Under the pieces are notes generated by a model that saw only the letters and a program-made list of their open reading frames with translations, did not search any database and was not told the DNA's origin. DNA of 64,000 nucleotides from Streptomyces lydicus (lineage in GTDB: Bacteria; Actinomycetota; Actinomycetes; Streptomycetales; Streptomycetaceae). Shown in pieces: positions 1-7,421 of the stretch. The first letter of the stretch is position 1. Each line of letters starts with the position of its first letter. Location of the stretch: contig NZ_JNZA01000020.1 of assembly GCF_000717345.1 (NCBI RefSeq), positions 62,001 through 126,000 on the forward strand. Direction: 5' to 3'. A program made the translations under genes and the position numbers.

Positions 1-255
1 GGGCCGTCGTACCGCGGCGGGGGCGGAGCTGCGGCTGGAAGCCGCCCCTGCGGGGATACGGCGGATCGTGCGGATCAACGCCTGGCGTACCGGCCCGGCA
101 CGGGCCGGGCCGGCCATTCGCTCATTGGTGGGGACCCGGAGGCCGGGGCGTTTGAAGCAGGGGGAACGGGTCTCCGCGGGGCCGTGCCGGTCCGCCCGCC
201 CTCTGGGAGAATGACGAGGAAAGCCGCAAAAGTGATGAGTCGATGAGGTGCGGAC
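1..255. other. Window edge, no supported gene
   Basis: One or two frames stay open here, but their codon use is poor for this genome and I recognise no protein. A fragment of an upstream gene cannot be excluded. The last bases carry the ribosome binding site (GAGG, about 10 nt before the ATG) of the next gene. Confidence 0.4.
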
Positions 256-1101
256 ATGCTCATTGCACTGGCGCAGACGGATTGTGTGCTGGGCGAGGTG
301 GCGGAGAACCTCACGATCGCCCGCGAGCAGATCGAGCAGGCCGCGGCCCAGGGTGCCGACGTCGTCGTCTTCCCCGAACTGAGCCTGCACGGCTACCACT
401 TGGGCGCCCTCAAGCGTGACGAGTCCCTCGAGGCGAACGATCCGCGGCTGCTGGAACTGAGCACCCTGGGCCCCGACGTGATCGTCGGCTTCCATGAACA
501 CACCAGCCTGCGTGCCTACAACACCGCGGCGCACTACGCGGAGGGCGCCCTGCTGCACGCCCACCGCAAGCTCTACCTCCCCAACTACCTGGCCTGGGAG
601 GAGCGCAAGCACGTCAGCCCCGGGCAGTCGCTGCGCGCGTACGCACTGAACCGGTCCCAGAGCGGGGGGCGGGGCGCGACGCTGGTGTGCAACGACGCCT
701 GGCAGCCGGTGCTGCCGTGGCTGGCGGTGCAGGACGGCGCGGAGGTGCTGTTCGTGCCGACCAACAGTGCGGCGAGCCTGGATCCGGAGGCGATGGACAC
801 CGGGCTGTACTGGGACACCCTGCTGTCCTATACGGCGAAGATGCTGCAGTGCTGGGTGGTGTTCGTCAACCGGGTCGGCAATGAGCACGGTGCGTCGTTC
901 TGGGGCGGTTCGCGGGTGGTGGACCCGCGCGGCGCGGTGGTGGCGCAGGCGCCCAAGTGGGAACCGTCGCTGGTCACCGTCGAGATCGATCTCTCCGAGG
1001 CGCGCCGGCAGCGTCGCGCGGTGCCGCTGGTCGCCGAGGCCCGGCTGGGGCTGATCGACCGCGAGGTGCGGCGGCTGATCGACGAGGGCGGCGACCACTG
1101 A
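256..1101 (+). CDS. Carbon-nitrogen hydrolase (nitrilase superfamily)
   Basis: A 281-residue amidohydrolase-type protein of the nitrilase superfamily, normal length for a single domain. The Glu-Lys-Cys catalytic triad is visible: Glu in VVFPELSLHGY (about residue 42), Lys in HRKLYLPNY (about 113), Cys in LVCNDAWQ (about 146). Family members hydrolyse amides or nitriles in the cytoplasm; the substrate here cannot be read from sequence. A GAGG box sits about 10 nt before the ATG. It converges on tatA with an 18-bp gap holding a GC hairpin. Members of this family can also be N-carbamoyl hydrolases or NAD-synthetase-like amidases, so the call stays at family level. Confidence 0.88.
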   Translation: MLIALAQTDCVLGEVAENLTIAREQIEQAAAQGADVVVFPELSLHGYHLGALKRDESLEANDPRLLELSTLGPDVIVGFHEHTSLRAYNTAAHYAEGALLHAHRKLYLPNYLAWEERKHVSPGQSLRAYALNRSQSGGRGATLVCNDAWQPVLPWLAVQDGAEVLFVPTNSAASLDPEAMDTGLYWDTLLSYTAKMLQCWVVFVNRVGNEHGASFWGGSRVVDPRGAVVAQAPKWEPSLVTVEIDLSEARRQRRAVPLVAEARLGLIDREVRRLIDEGGDH

Positions 1102-1104
1102 CGG

Positions 1105-1131
1105 GCCGGCCGCCGGGCGTCAGCGGCCGGC
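1105..1131. terminator. GC hairpin between convergent genes
   Basis: Inverted repeat GCCGGCCGC / GCGGCCGGC (9 bp, 9-nt loop) between the hydrolase and tatA stop codons; its right arm runs into the tatA 3' end. Probably a bidirectional terminator without a U-tract, as is usual in streptomycetes. Confidence 0.5.
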
Positions 1132-1317
1132 GGTGGACTCCGCGCGGGGCGCCTCGGTGGGCTGCTCGTCCTTGAGCGCCTTGGCCTCGGACTTGAGGAT
1201 GCGCATCGAGCGGCCGAGGCCGCGGGCCATGTCGGGCAGCTTCTTCGAACCGAAGAGCAGCACGAGCACCGCGATGATCAGGATCAGGTGCCAGGGTTCG
1301 AAGGCGTTGCGGAGCAT
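1120..1317 (-). CDS. tatA: TatA-family Sec-independent translocase subunit
   Basis: A 65-residue TatA-type protein: short N-terminus, one membrane helix ([19 protein letters not shown]), the FGSKKLP hinge, then an amphipathic helix ([19 protein letters not shown]) and a short polar tail. It would sit in the membrane and form the pore of the twin-arginine pathway. No tatB or tatC lies nearby, so this is an orphan copy, probably a paralogue of a tatA elsewhere with tatC. TatA and TatB are hard to tell apart at this length; the short tail favours TatA. Confidence 0.9.
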   Translation of the reverse strand: MLRNAFEPWHLILIIAVLVLLFGSKKLPDMARGLGRSMRILKSEAKALKDEQPTEAPRAESTAGR

Positions 1318-1362
1318 GGGCGCGCTCGCTTTCGTCGGGGGCGGTGGACGTTCTGTCCAGTA

Positions 1363-1581
1363 TTACCGGAAGCGTCCGGCCGCCCGCCCCAGGGGGCGGC
1401 TCCGGATGGCGGAGCCCGGCGGCGCCCCGTGGTGGGCGCTCTCGGCGCCCTTCCGCGGTGGGCGCGGGCTGAGGGTGACGGCCCTGTGGATGGCGCGCCG
1501 GGCCGCGTAGTGGGCCACCCTCACGCGCCGCCGTCCGTTCCTGATCAGTTCGCTGTCCTTGATCTTCAGACCCGCGGGCAC
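1363..1581 (-). CDS. Small basic hypothetical protein, possibly S14-like
   Basis: A 72-codon reading frame starting GTG with a good binding site (GAGGAG, 8 nt upstream). It is divergent from rpmG across the Zur-like box. The product is very basic. Residues about 13-36 ([18 protein letters not shown]) loosely recall the N-terminus of ribosomal protein S14, but the rest does not match and the tail looks low-complexity. It may be a small unknown protein, a decayed S14 paralogue or a chance frame. The binding site and position are the main support. Confidence 0.4.
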   Translation of the reverse strand: MPAGLKIKDSELIRNGRRRVRVAHYAARRAIHRAVTLSPRPPRKGAESAHHGAPPGSAIRSRPLGRAAGRFR

Positions 1582-1627
1582 GGTGCGTCTCCTCGGGGTA
1601 TCGGCCCAGGTGGGGGCCTATTGAAAA

Positions 1628-1642
1628 TGGAAACCATTTCCG
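1628..1642. promoter_or_regulatory. Zur-box-like palindrome upstream of rpmG
   Basis: TGGAAACCATTTCCG fits the general Zur operator pattern TGRAAA-NNN-TTTYCA except for its last base, and lies 12 bp before the rpmG ATG. Known streptomycete Zur sites repress Cys-free ribosomal protein paralogues when zinc is plentiful, as would be expected for the two genes downstream. The site could also serve the divergent small gene. Confidence 0.65.
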
Positions 1643-1654
1643 TATACTACCCAC

Positions 1655-1819
1655 ATGGCCCGCAACGAACTACGCCCGGTCGTCAAGCTCCGGTCCACCG
1701 CCGGCACCGGATTCACCTACGTCACCCGCAAGAACCGCCGCAACGACCCCGACCGCCTGGAACTGCGCAAGTACGACCCGGTGGCCGGCCGGCACGTCGC
1801 CTTCCGAGAGGAGCGCTGA
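1655..1819 (+). CDS. rpmG: 50S ribosomal protein L33, Cys-free paralogue
   Basis: A 54-residue L33 ([15 protein letters not shown] start, [11 protein letters not shown] near the C-terminus). The protein has no cysteine, so it lacks the CxxC pairs that bind zinc in the standard form. Such paralogues replace the zinc form in the large subunit during zinc shortage and free zinc. It is followed 8 bp later by the Cys-free L31 gene and preceded by a Zur-like box, which supports zinc-responsive expression. Confidence 0.93.
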   Translation: MARNELRPVVKLRSTAGTGFTYVTRKNRRNDPDRLELRKYDPVAGRHVAFREER

Positions 1820-1827
1820 AGACCGCC

Positions 1828-2079
1828 ATGAAGCCTGGAATCCACCCCGCCTACGGGCCCGTCGTCTTCCGTGACCGGGCCGCCGGCCACGCCTTCCTGA
1901 CCCGCTCCACCGCGACCAGCGAGAAGACGGTCGAGTGGGAGGACGGCAACACCTATCCCGTCATCGACGTCGAGATCTCCTCAGCGAGCCACCCCTTCTA
2001 CACGGGCGCCGCCCGGGTGCTGGACACCGCCGGCCGCGTCGAGCGCTTCGAGCGCCGCTACGGCACGCGGACCCGTTGA
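1828..2079 (+). CDS. rpmE2: 50S ribosomal protein L31 type B, Cys-free
   Basis: An 83-residue type B L31 (starts [26 protein letters not shown] motif mid-protein; basic tail). It has no cysteine, unlike the zinc-binding type A form. It is the second gene of a two-gene unit with rpmG and should be co-regulated by zinc through the same upstream box. The length is normal, and the ATG was chosen for homology and the 8-bp spacing after rpmG. Confidence 0.94.
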   Translation: MKPGIHPAYGPVVFRDRAAGHAFLTRSTATSEKTVEWEDGNTYPVIDVEISSASHPFYTGAARVLDTAGRVERFERRYGTRTR

Positions 2080-2141
2080 GGCACCGCTCGACGTCGTACC
2101 GGTGGGCGGCCTGCACGCGGACGCGCGGCGGGCCGCCGTCG

Positions 2142-2336
2142 AGCGGCAGGGCAAACCTCGCCGACTGGACGATCACCTGGGCCCTGGAACCCGAGGGGCG
2201 TGGCGCACGTCTCTTCCTCGTCCATGAGGGCTTCGGCCCCGACGCCCCGTACCAGGTGCAGGCGCACCGCATCGTGGGCGGCGGCCGGCGGTCACTCGTG
2301 GAGGAGCGGCTGGTGAAGGTCCTCGACGAGGGGTGA
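2142..2336 (+). pseudogene. C-terminal remnant of an SRPBCC (AHSA1-like) protein
   Basis: The frame encodes TITWALEPEGRGARLFLVHEG followed by a GGGRRSLVEERLVKVL-type end. This matches the last strands and helix of START/AHSA1-like SRPBCC proteins, which are normally about 140-170 residues. The first half of the domain is missing, no start with a binding site is visible, and the upstream part of the frame overlaps rpmE2 nonsense. It looks like a decayed gene fragment. Confidence 0.6.
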
Positions 2337-2355
2337 CGGCCCCGGCACCGGCTGT

Positions 2356-2372
2356 CGTGCACGTGCATCTGC
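2356..2372 (+). promoter_or_regulatory. Shared 17-bp motif, copy A (upstream of DUF397 gene)
   Basis: CGTGCACGTGCATCTGC, found again exactly on the other strand at 3383-3399. This copy lies 69 bp before the DUF397 start. A plausible -10 (TATGAT, 2398-2403) follows. The core GTGCAC/GTGCAT is palindromic. It is a likely binding site of the XRE regulator encoded at 3573. Confidence 0.55.
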
Positions 2373-2441
2373 GCATGCATTCGCATGTGAACGCAGCTAT
2401 GATCCCGGGCAGTTGACACCGTTTATCACCGGGAGATCCCA

Positions 2442-2681
2442 GTGCCCCACGCATACAACGGCATGGCCGCAAAGGATCTCCGTGAGGTGACGTGGCAGAA
2501 GAGCCGGCACAGCAACTCCCAGGGTTCCTGTGTGGAGTTCGCCAAACTGCCCGGCGGTGACATCGCCGTACGCAACTCCCGCTTCCCGGACGGCCCCGCG
2601 CTCGTCTACACCCCTGCCGAGGTCCGGGCGATGCTGCTCGGCGTCAAGGACGGGGAGTTCGACCACCTCGTACCGGACTGA
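2442..2681 (+). CDS. DUF397 domain-containing small regulatory protein
   Basis: A 79-residue protein with the DUF397 signature: WQKSRHSNSQGSCVEFA, then GDIAVRNSRFPDG and a C-terminal FTPAEVRAML-type helix (here YTPAEVRAMLLGVKDGEFD). DUF397 proteins are small partners of WhiJ-type XRE regulators in streptomycetes and are thought to act as antitoxin-like or modulatory partners. The GTG start has a GGGAG box. It converges on the ATPase gene, and the trio with the regulator at 3573 forms a typical module. Confidence 0.9.
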   Translation: MPHAYNGMAAKDLREVTWQKSRHSNSQGSCVEFAKLPGGDIAVRNSRFPDGPALVYTPAEVRAMLLGVKDGEFDHLVPD

Positions 2682-2705
2682 GTGCGGGAGGCGGCACGCG
2701 CACCG

Positions 2706-2748
2706 CATGCGAGCGGGCGCCCGTACCTGACGGGCGCCCGCTCGCATG
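2706..2748. terminator. 19-bp perfect hairpin, bidirectional terminator
   Basis: A perfect 19-bp stem (2706-2724 with 2730-2748) and a 5-nt loop ACCTG between the convergent DUF397 and ATPase genes. Confidence 0.85.
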
Positions 2749-2776
2749 TGCGGTACCGGCCGTGGGGCGGCTGCGG

Positions 2777-3268
2777 CTACGGGAGCCGGAAGAGCGCCCA
2801 CACGATCTTTCCGTGCGTGACACCGGCCAGCGGGTGCCAGCCCCAGCTGTCACTGAAGGACTCCACGAGATACAGCCCGCGCCCCGACTCGGCGGCGGAA
2901 TCCGCCTCGCCGGCGACCGGCGAACCGTCGCTCGGATCCCGTACGGCACAGATCAGCCGCTGTGACCAGCGCATCAGGTGGAGCCGGGCCGGCGCGACCG
3001 CGTCCGGCTGTTCCGGGGCGGCGAGGATCGCGTGGCGCAGCGCGTTGGTGACGAGCTCGGACACGACCAGGGCGACCGAGTCGAACAGGTCGTCCAGCTC
3101 CCAGCCCTGCAGGGTCTCCCGGGTGAACTTCCGCGCGGAGCTGACCGATTCGTAGCGCGGGGCGAGTGTGCACGCCGCGGATCCGGAGACGGCCGGGGGG
3201 TCGACGGGAGGAAAGCCCTGCCATAACGGCTCGAGCATGGTCAAAACCTTGGTCCCCATGCGAGGCAC
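2777..3268 (-). CDS. ATP-binding protein, RsbW/anti-sigma-like HATPase
   Basis: A 163-residue stand-alone GHKL ATPase domain. The N box is visible as LVVSELVTNALRHA (about residues 66-79), the G1 box as AVRDPSDGSP, and GRGLYLVESFSDSWG (about 129-143) as the G2 region. Such proteins resemble anti-sigma factor kinases (RsbW/SpoIIAB) and the AbaA-type partner of WhiJ clusters. The start is GTG; an ATG three codons inside is an alternative. It converges on the DUF397 gene and carries the shared 17-bp motif 114 bp upstream. Confidence 0.88.
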   Translation of the reverse strand: MPRMGTKVLTMLEPLWQGFPPVDPPAVSGSAACTLAPRYESVSSARKFTRETLQGWELDDLFDSVALVVSELVTNALRHAILAAPEQPDAVAPARLHLMRWSQRLICAVRDPSDGSPVAGEADSAAESGRGLYLVESFSDSWGWHPLAGVTHGKIVWALFRLP

Positions 3269-3382
3269 TCCTGGCGTTCGCGGACGTCATGACCCTGGCC
3301 GGTCAGCCGGATCTGGCGGATCTTTCACGAGCGTGCATGCGTGCGACGCCTATGGTTCCCAATGTGCGAGACAGATGCAAGG

Positions 3383-3399
3383 GCAGATGCACGTGCACG
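3383..3399 (-). promoter_or_regulatory. Shared 17-bp motif, copy B (upstream of ATPase gene)
   Basis: Exact copy of the 2356-2372 motif on the minus strand, so both copies point towards the gene they precede. It lies in the 304-bp gap between the ATPase and the XRE regulator; nothing else coding is visible in that gap. A second partial repeat (AGATGCA) is at 3373-3379. Confidence 0.55.
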
Positions 3400-3572
3400 T
3401 GCCGCGATTGCACCAACCCACCTTGGTTTCAGGCGAATTATTGCTGCCGATTCTTGAATGGGGTGTGCAGGAGCCGCACATCTCAGTAACCGGATGAGCA
3501 CTCAACGAAGCCCGGACGTGGCAGACTGCGGCCCACTGTTGGACGGGTGGGGGTCACAGGAGGGTCGGAGAG

Positions 3573-4436
3573 GTGTCCGCAAGTGAGTCGAGCGGATCGG
3601 TGGTGCGGCGGATCCTGCTCGGGTCGCAGCTGCGCCGCCTGCGTGAATCCCGTGGGATAACCCGCGAGGCGGCCGGCTACTCGATCCGTGCGTCCGAGTC
3701 GAAGATCAGCCGCATGGAGTTGGGCAGGGTGAGCTTCAAGGCACGCGACGTCGAGGACCTGCTCATGCTCTACGGCGTCAGCGACGCCCAGGAGCGCGAG
3801 GCGCTGCTGTCCCTGGCGCGCGAGGCCAACGTCGCGGGCTGGTGGCACAGTTACACCGATGTGCTGCCCAGCTGGTTCCAGACGTATGTCGGCCTGGAAG
3901 GGGCCACCTCGCTCATCCGGGTCTACGAAGTGCAGTTCGTGCACGGCCTGTTGCAGACCGAGGCGTACGCCCAGGCCGTCGTCAGACGGGGCATGCCCGA
4001 TGCCGCCCCCGCGGACATCGAACGCCGGGTCGCGCTGCGCATGGAGCGCCAGAAGCTGCTGGTGGCCGAACGGCCCGCACAGTTCCACTGCGTGCTCGAC
4101 GAGGCGGCGCTGCGCCGCCCGTACGGTGAACGCGAGGTCATGCGCGAACAGTTGAGACATCTCATCGAGGTCTCCGAGCGTCCCAATGTGCGTCTTCAGG
4201 TCATGCCCTTCAGTCTGGGCGGGCACTCCGGCGAGTTCGGCGCCTTCACCATGCTCGGCTTCCAGGAGTCGGGTCTGCCGGACGTCGTCTTCCTGGAACA
4301 GCTGACGAGCGCGCTCTATCTGGACAAGCCGGAAGAGGTGGTCCAGTACGGGCGCGTGATGGACCGGCTCCAGGAGGAGGGCCCCAGCCCGTCGGAGACC
4401 AGAGACCTCTTGCGTGGTCTACTCCAACTCATGTGA
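3573..4436 (+). CDS. XRE-type regulator with DUF5753 domain (WhiJ family)
   Basis: A 287-residue protein. Residues about 12-70 form an XRE helix-turn-helix (LGSQLRRLRESRGITREAAG, then SESKISRMELGR). Residues about 95-280 are a DUF5753 domain (WFQTYVGLE, FVHGLLQTEAYA, and RLQVMPFSLGGHSG motifs), as in WhiJ. The GTG start has a strong AGGAGG 9 nt upstream. WhiJ-type proteins act with DUF397 and ATPase partners in developmental control. The promoter lies beside motif copy B, suggesting auto- and cross-regulation of the trio. Confidence 0.93.
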   Translation: MSASESSGSVVRRILLGSQLRRLRESRGITREAAGYSIRASESKISRMELGRVSFKARDVEDLLMLYGVSDAQEREALLSLAREANVAGWWHSYTDVLPSWFQTYVGLEGATSLIRVYEVQFVHGLLQTEAYAQAVVRRGMPDAAPADIERRVALRMERQKLLVAERPAQFHCVLDEAALRRPYGEREVMREQLRHLIEVSERPNVRLQVMPFSLGGHSGEFGAFTMLGFQESGLPDVVFLEQLTSALYLDKPEEVVQYGRVMDRLQEEGPSPSETRDLLRGLLQLM

Positions 4437-4520
4437 CGCGTCGGTAGGATGGCGAACCATCAGGAGCCAGCACCCCCCAATGCGGCGCCTTGAGCGCCCT
4501 GTTCTCCAGATCGGGATGAC

Positions 4521-5978
4521 ATGTCCTACTTCGACGAGTTGGCGTATCAGTTCATCGACGGTGAGTGGCGCTCCGGAAGCGGCTCATGGGACATCGTCGA
4601 CTTCAATCCATACAACGGCGAGAAGCTGACCTCCATACCCGTCGCCACGGTCGAGGAGATCGACCAGGCATACCGTGCCGCCGAACGCGCGCAGCGGGAA
4701 TGGGGCGCCACCAATCCGTACACCCGCCGGCTGGTTTTCGAGCGCGCGCTGCGGATCATCGACGACCGTGAGGCGGAGCTGTCCGACGCGATCGCCGCGG
4801 AGGTCGGCGGCACGCTCGCCAAGGTGGGCTTCGAGCTGCATCTCGTCCGGGAATTCCTGCGCGAGGCGATGCAGCTGGCGCTGCGCGCCGAGGGCCGCAT
4901 CCTGCCCTCGCCCATCGACGGCAAGGAGAACCGGCTCTACCGCCTGCCGGTCGGCGTGGTCGGGGTCATCAGCCCCTTCAACTTCCCCTTCCTGCTGTCG
5001 GTCAAGTCCGTCGCCCCGGCCCTCGCGCTCGGCAACGCCGTCGTCCTCAAGCCGCACCAGAACACCCCGATCTGCGGCGGCGGGCTGGTCGCCAAGATCT
5101 TCGAGGAGGCCGGTCTGCCGGCCGGGGTGCTCAATGTCGTGGTCACCGACATCGCCGAGATCGGCGACGCGCTGATCGACCACCCGGTGCCCAAGACCAT
5201 CTCCTTCACCGGCTCGGAGAAGGTCGGCCGGCACGTCGCGACGGTCGCCGCCGCGAACTTCAAGCACTCGGTGCTGGAGCTGGGCGGCAACAGCGCCCTG
5301 GTGGTCCTCGACGACGCCGACCTCGACTACGCCGTGGACGCCGCCGTCTTCAGCCGCTTCGTGCACCAGGGCCAGGTCTGTATGGCCGCCAACCGCGTCC
5401 TCGTGGACCGCGCCGTCGAGCGGGAGTTCACCGAGAAGTTCGTCGCCAAGGTCGCGTCCCTGAAGGTGGGCGACCCCACCGACCCGCAGACCCATATCGG
5501 CCCGCTGATCAACGAGGGCCAGGCCGACGCCATCACCTCGCTGGTCGACCGCGCCGTCGCCGACGGCGCCACGGCGCTCCTCCAGGGCGAGGCCCGGGGC
5601 ACCCTCGTGGCCCCCACCGTGCTGAGCGGTCTGCCGGAGGACTCCCCGCTGCTCGCCCAGGAGATCTTCGGGCCCGTCGTCCTGCTGATCCCCTTCGACG
5701 GCGACGAGGAGGCCGTACGGCTCACCAACTCCACGCCGTACGGGCTGAGCGGCGCGGTGCACACCGGCGACATCGAGCGCGGGGTGCAGTTCGCCAAGCA
5801 GATCGACACCGGGATGTTCCACGTCAACGACGCCACGGTGCACGACGAGCCGATCGTTCCCTTCGGCGGCGTGAAGAGCTCCGGCGTGGGGCGGCTGAAC
5901 GGCGACGCGATGGTGGAAGCCTTCACCACGACCAAGTGGATCTCCATCCAGCACGGGCGGTCGCGGTTCCCGTTCTGA
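4521..5978 (+). CDS. NAD(P)-dependent aldehyde dehydrogenase
   Basis: A 485-residue ALDH-superfamily enzyme oxidising an aldehyde to the acid in the cytosol. Visible landmarks are SPFNFPFLLS (about 151-160), cofactor motif FTGSEKVGRH (229-238), catalytic Glu in LELGG (Glu253) and nucleophile Cys in HQGQVCMAA (Cys287), plus the C-terminal PFGGVKSSG. The overall pattern resembles benzaldehyde/aryl-aldehyde dehydrogenases, but substrate cannot be fixed from sequence. The ATG at 4521 has only a weak GGGAT-type site. It stands alone between the regulator and a DinB gene. Confidence 0.93.
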   Translation: MSYFDELAYQFIDGEWRSGSGSWDIVDFNPYNGEKLTSIPVATVEEIDQAYRAAERAQREWGATNPYTRRLVFERALRIIDDREAELSDAIAAEVGGTLAKVGFELHLVREFLREAMQLALRAEGRILPSPIDGKENRLYRLPVGVVGVISPFNFPFLLSVKSVAPALALGNAVVLKPHQNTPICGGGLVAKIFEEAGLPAGVLNVVVTDIAEIGDALIDHPVPKTISFTGSEKVGRHVATVAAANFKHSVLELGGNSALVVLDDADLDYAVDAAVFSRFVHQGQVCMAANRVLVDRAVEREFTEKFVAKVASLKVGDPTDPQTHIGPLINEGQADAITSLVDRAVADGATALLQGEARGTLVAPTVLSGLPEDSPLLAQEIFGPVVLLIPFDGDEEAVRLTNSTPYGLSGAVHTGDIERGVQFAKQIDTGMFHVNDATVHDEPIVPFGGVKSSGVGRLNGDAMVEAFTTTKWISIQHGRSRFPF

Positions 5979-6130
5979 GGTGTCCCCGTTCCGCGGGGGC
6001 CGGATGGGGAATCTCGGCGCGGGCGGGAGTTGCGGACAGAAGTTGTCCGCAAGGGTTCGTAGCGTGAGGGGTGTCGGAAGGGCGGCGGCGGAGCGCCGGG
6101 CGCCCAGGGATGTCGCGGAAGGCGGATGTC

Positions 6131-6691
6131 ATGCCCACTCACGTTCTTGCTGAGGCACACGGTGACGAGACCGGTGCGCTGCTGGCCTTTCTGGAAGCGC
6201 AGCGCGGCGGGCTGCGGCGGGCGGTCCTCGGGCTGACCGACGCGCAGGCCGCCGAGCGGCCGAGTGCGAGCGAGCTGTCGCTGGCCGGGCTGGTCAAGCA
6301 CGTCGCAGAGACCGAGCAGGGCTGGGTGGAGACGGCGCAGGGGCTGCCGCACTCCATCGAGCGGGACCAGTCCACCTGGCACCTGAGCTTCCGGCTGGAG
6401 GACGGCGAGACGCCGGCCGACGTGCTGGAGTTCTGGGAGGGCGTGGCGCAGCGGACCGAGAAGTTCATCCGCTCCGTGCCGAGTCTGAACGACACCTTCG
6501 CGCTGCCGGAGGCGCCGTGGTTCCCGCCGAACGCCCGGCAGTCGATGCGGTGGCTGATGCTGCACCTGATCGAGGAGACCGCCCGGCACGCGGGGCACGC
6601 CGATGTCATCCGCGAGTCCCTGGACGGCAGGACCGCCTTCGAGCTGGTGGACGAGGAGCGGGCGGGCCGGGAGCGTACGGCCGGGGAGTAG
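6131..6691 (+). CDS. DinB-family protein
   Basis: A 186-residue four-helix-bundle protein of the DinB/DUF664 type. Visible features are LSLAGLVKHVAETEQGWV (first metal-ligand His) and LMLHLIEETARHAGHADVIRE (HxxxH region with the later ligands). Members are often mycothiol- or other thiol-dependent transferases, or have no known function. The ATG at 6131 was chosen over an earlier frame extension because AAGGCGG lies just upstream and homology begins there. A PadR regulator follows 59 bp downstream. Confidence 0.85.
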   Translation: MPTHVLAEAHGDETGALLAFLEAQRGGLRRAVLGLTDAQAAERPSASELSLAGLVKHVAETEQGWVETAQGLPHSIERDQSTWHLSFRLEDGETPADVLEFWEGVAQRTEKFIRSVPSLNDTFALPEAPWFPPNARQSMRWLMLHLIEETARHAGHADVIRESLDGRTAFELVDEERAGRERTAGE

Positions 6692-6750
6692 GCGGGCGGC
6701 GCCCCGGAGGCGGGCGGCCCGGGGGCCGGGGCGCGCAATAGCCTGGGGGT

Positions 6751-7419
6751 ATGTCAGCGATCCGTCTCCTGGTGCTCGGGGCCGTTCGGCAGCACGGGCG
6801 GGCTCACGGCTATCAGGTGCGCAACGACCTGGAGTACTGGGGCGCCCACGAGTGGTCCAACGCCAAGCCGGGCTCGATCTACCACGCGCTCAAGCACATG
6901 GCGAAGCAGGGACTGCTGCGGGCCCATGAGACCGCGCCGTCCACGGCCGGCGGTCCGCCGCGTACCGAGTACGAGATCACGGAGCGGGGCACGCAGGAGT
7001 ACTTCACGCTCCTGCGCGCGTCCCTGACCGCCCACGACCAGAAGCCGGATGTGCTCTCGGCGGCGCTCGGCTTCCTGGTCGACCTGGACCGTGCGGAGGC
7101 CCTGGAGCTCCTGGAGGAGCGGGTGCGGGGGATCGAGCGGTGGCGGGGTGCCGTCACCGGGTACTACACGCCGGCGGAGGGGCCGGGGCAGCTCGGTCAC
7201 ATCGGCGAGATCATGAACTACTGGGTCCACTCCGCGGACGCCGGGGCGGAGTGGACCCGTGGACTGATCGAGCGGATCCGGGGCGGGGCGTACGTCTTCG
7301 CCGGTGAGGGGGAGCCGTTCGTCGGGGTGCTCGCCGAGGGGCAGGAGAACCCGTACGCGGGGCAGGGCCACCCCCCGGAGGCCGACGGGGCGGCGGGCGT
7401 TCCCCGGGACCGGAGTTGA
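6751..7419 (+). CDS. PadR-family transcriptional regulator
   Basis: A 222-residue repressor-type protein. Residues about 5-80 form the PadR winged helix (LVLGAVRQHGRAHGYQVRNDL, and a wing with PPRTEYEITERG). The C-terminal half is helical and probably dimerises. Start ATG has GGGGG 4 nt upstream. It ends 2 bp before the convergent gadB stop. Its target is not evident; the adjacent DinB gene is one candidate. Confidence 0.9.
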   Translation: MSAIRLLVLGAVRQHGRAHGYQVRNDLEYWGAHEWSNAKPGSIYHALKHMAKQGLLRAHETAPSTAGGPPRTEYEITERGTQEYFTLLRASLTAHDQKPDVLSAALGFLVDLDRAEALELLEERVRGIERWRGAVTGYYTPAEGPGQLGHIGEIMNYWVHSADAGAEWTRGLIERIRGGAYVFAGEGEPFVGVLAEGQENPYAGQGHPPEADGAAGVPRDRS

Positions 7420-7421
7420 GG

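Noticed and set aside
4584..5954. A long minus-strand frame opposite the aldehyde dehydrogenase
   Set aside because: Valine/glycine/arginine-rich translation with no domain; shadow of a GC-rich gene.
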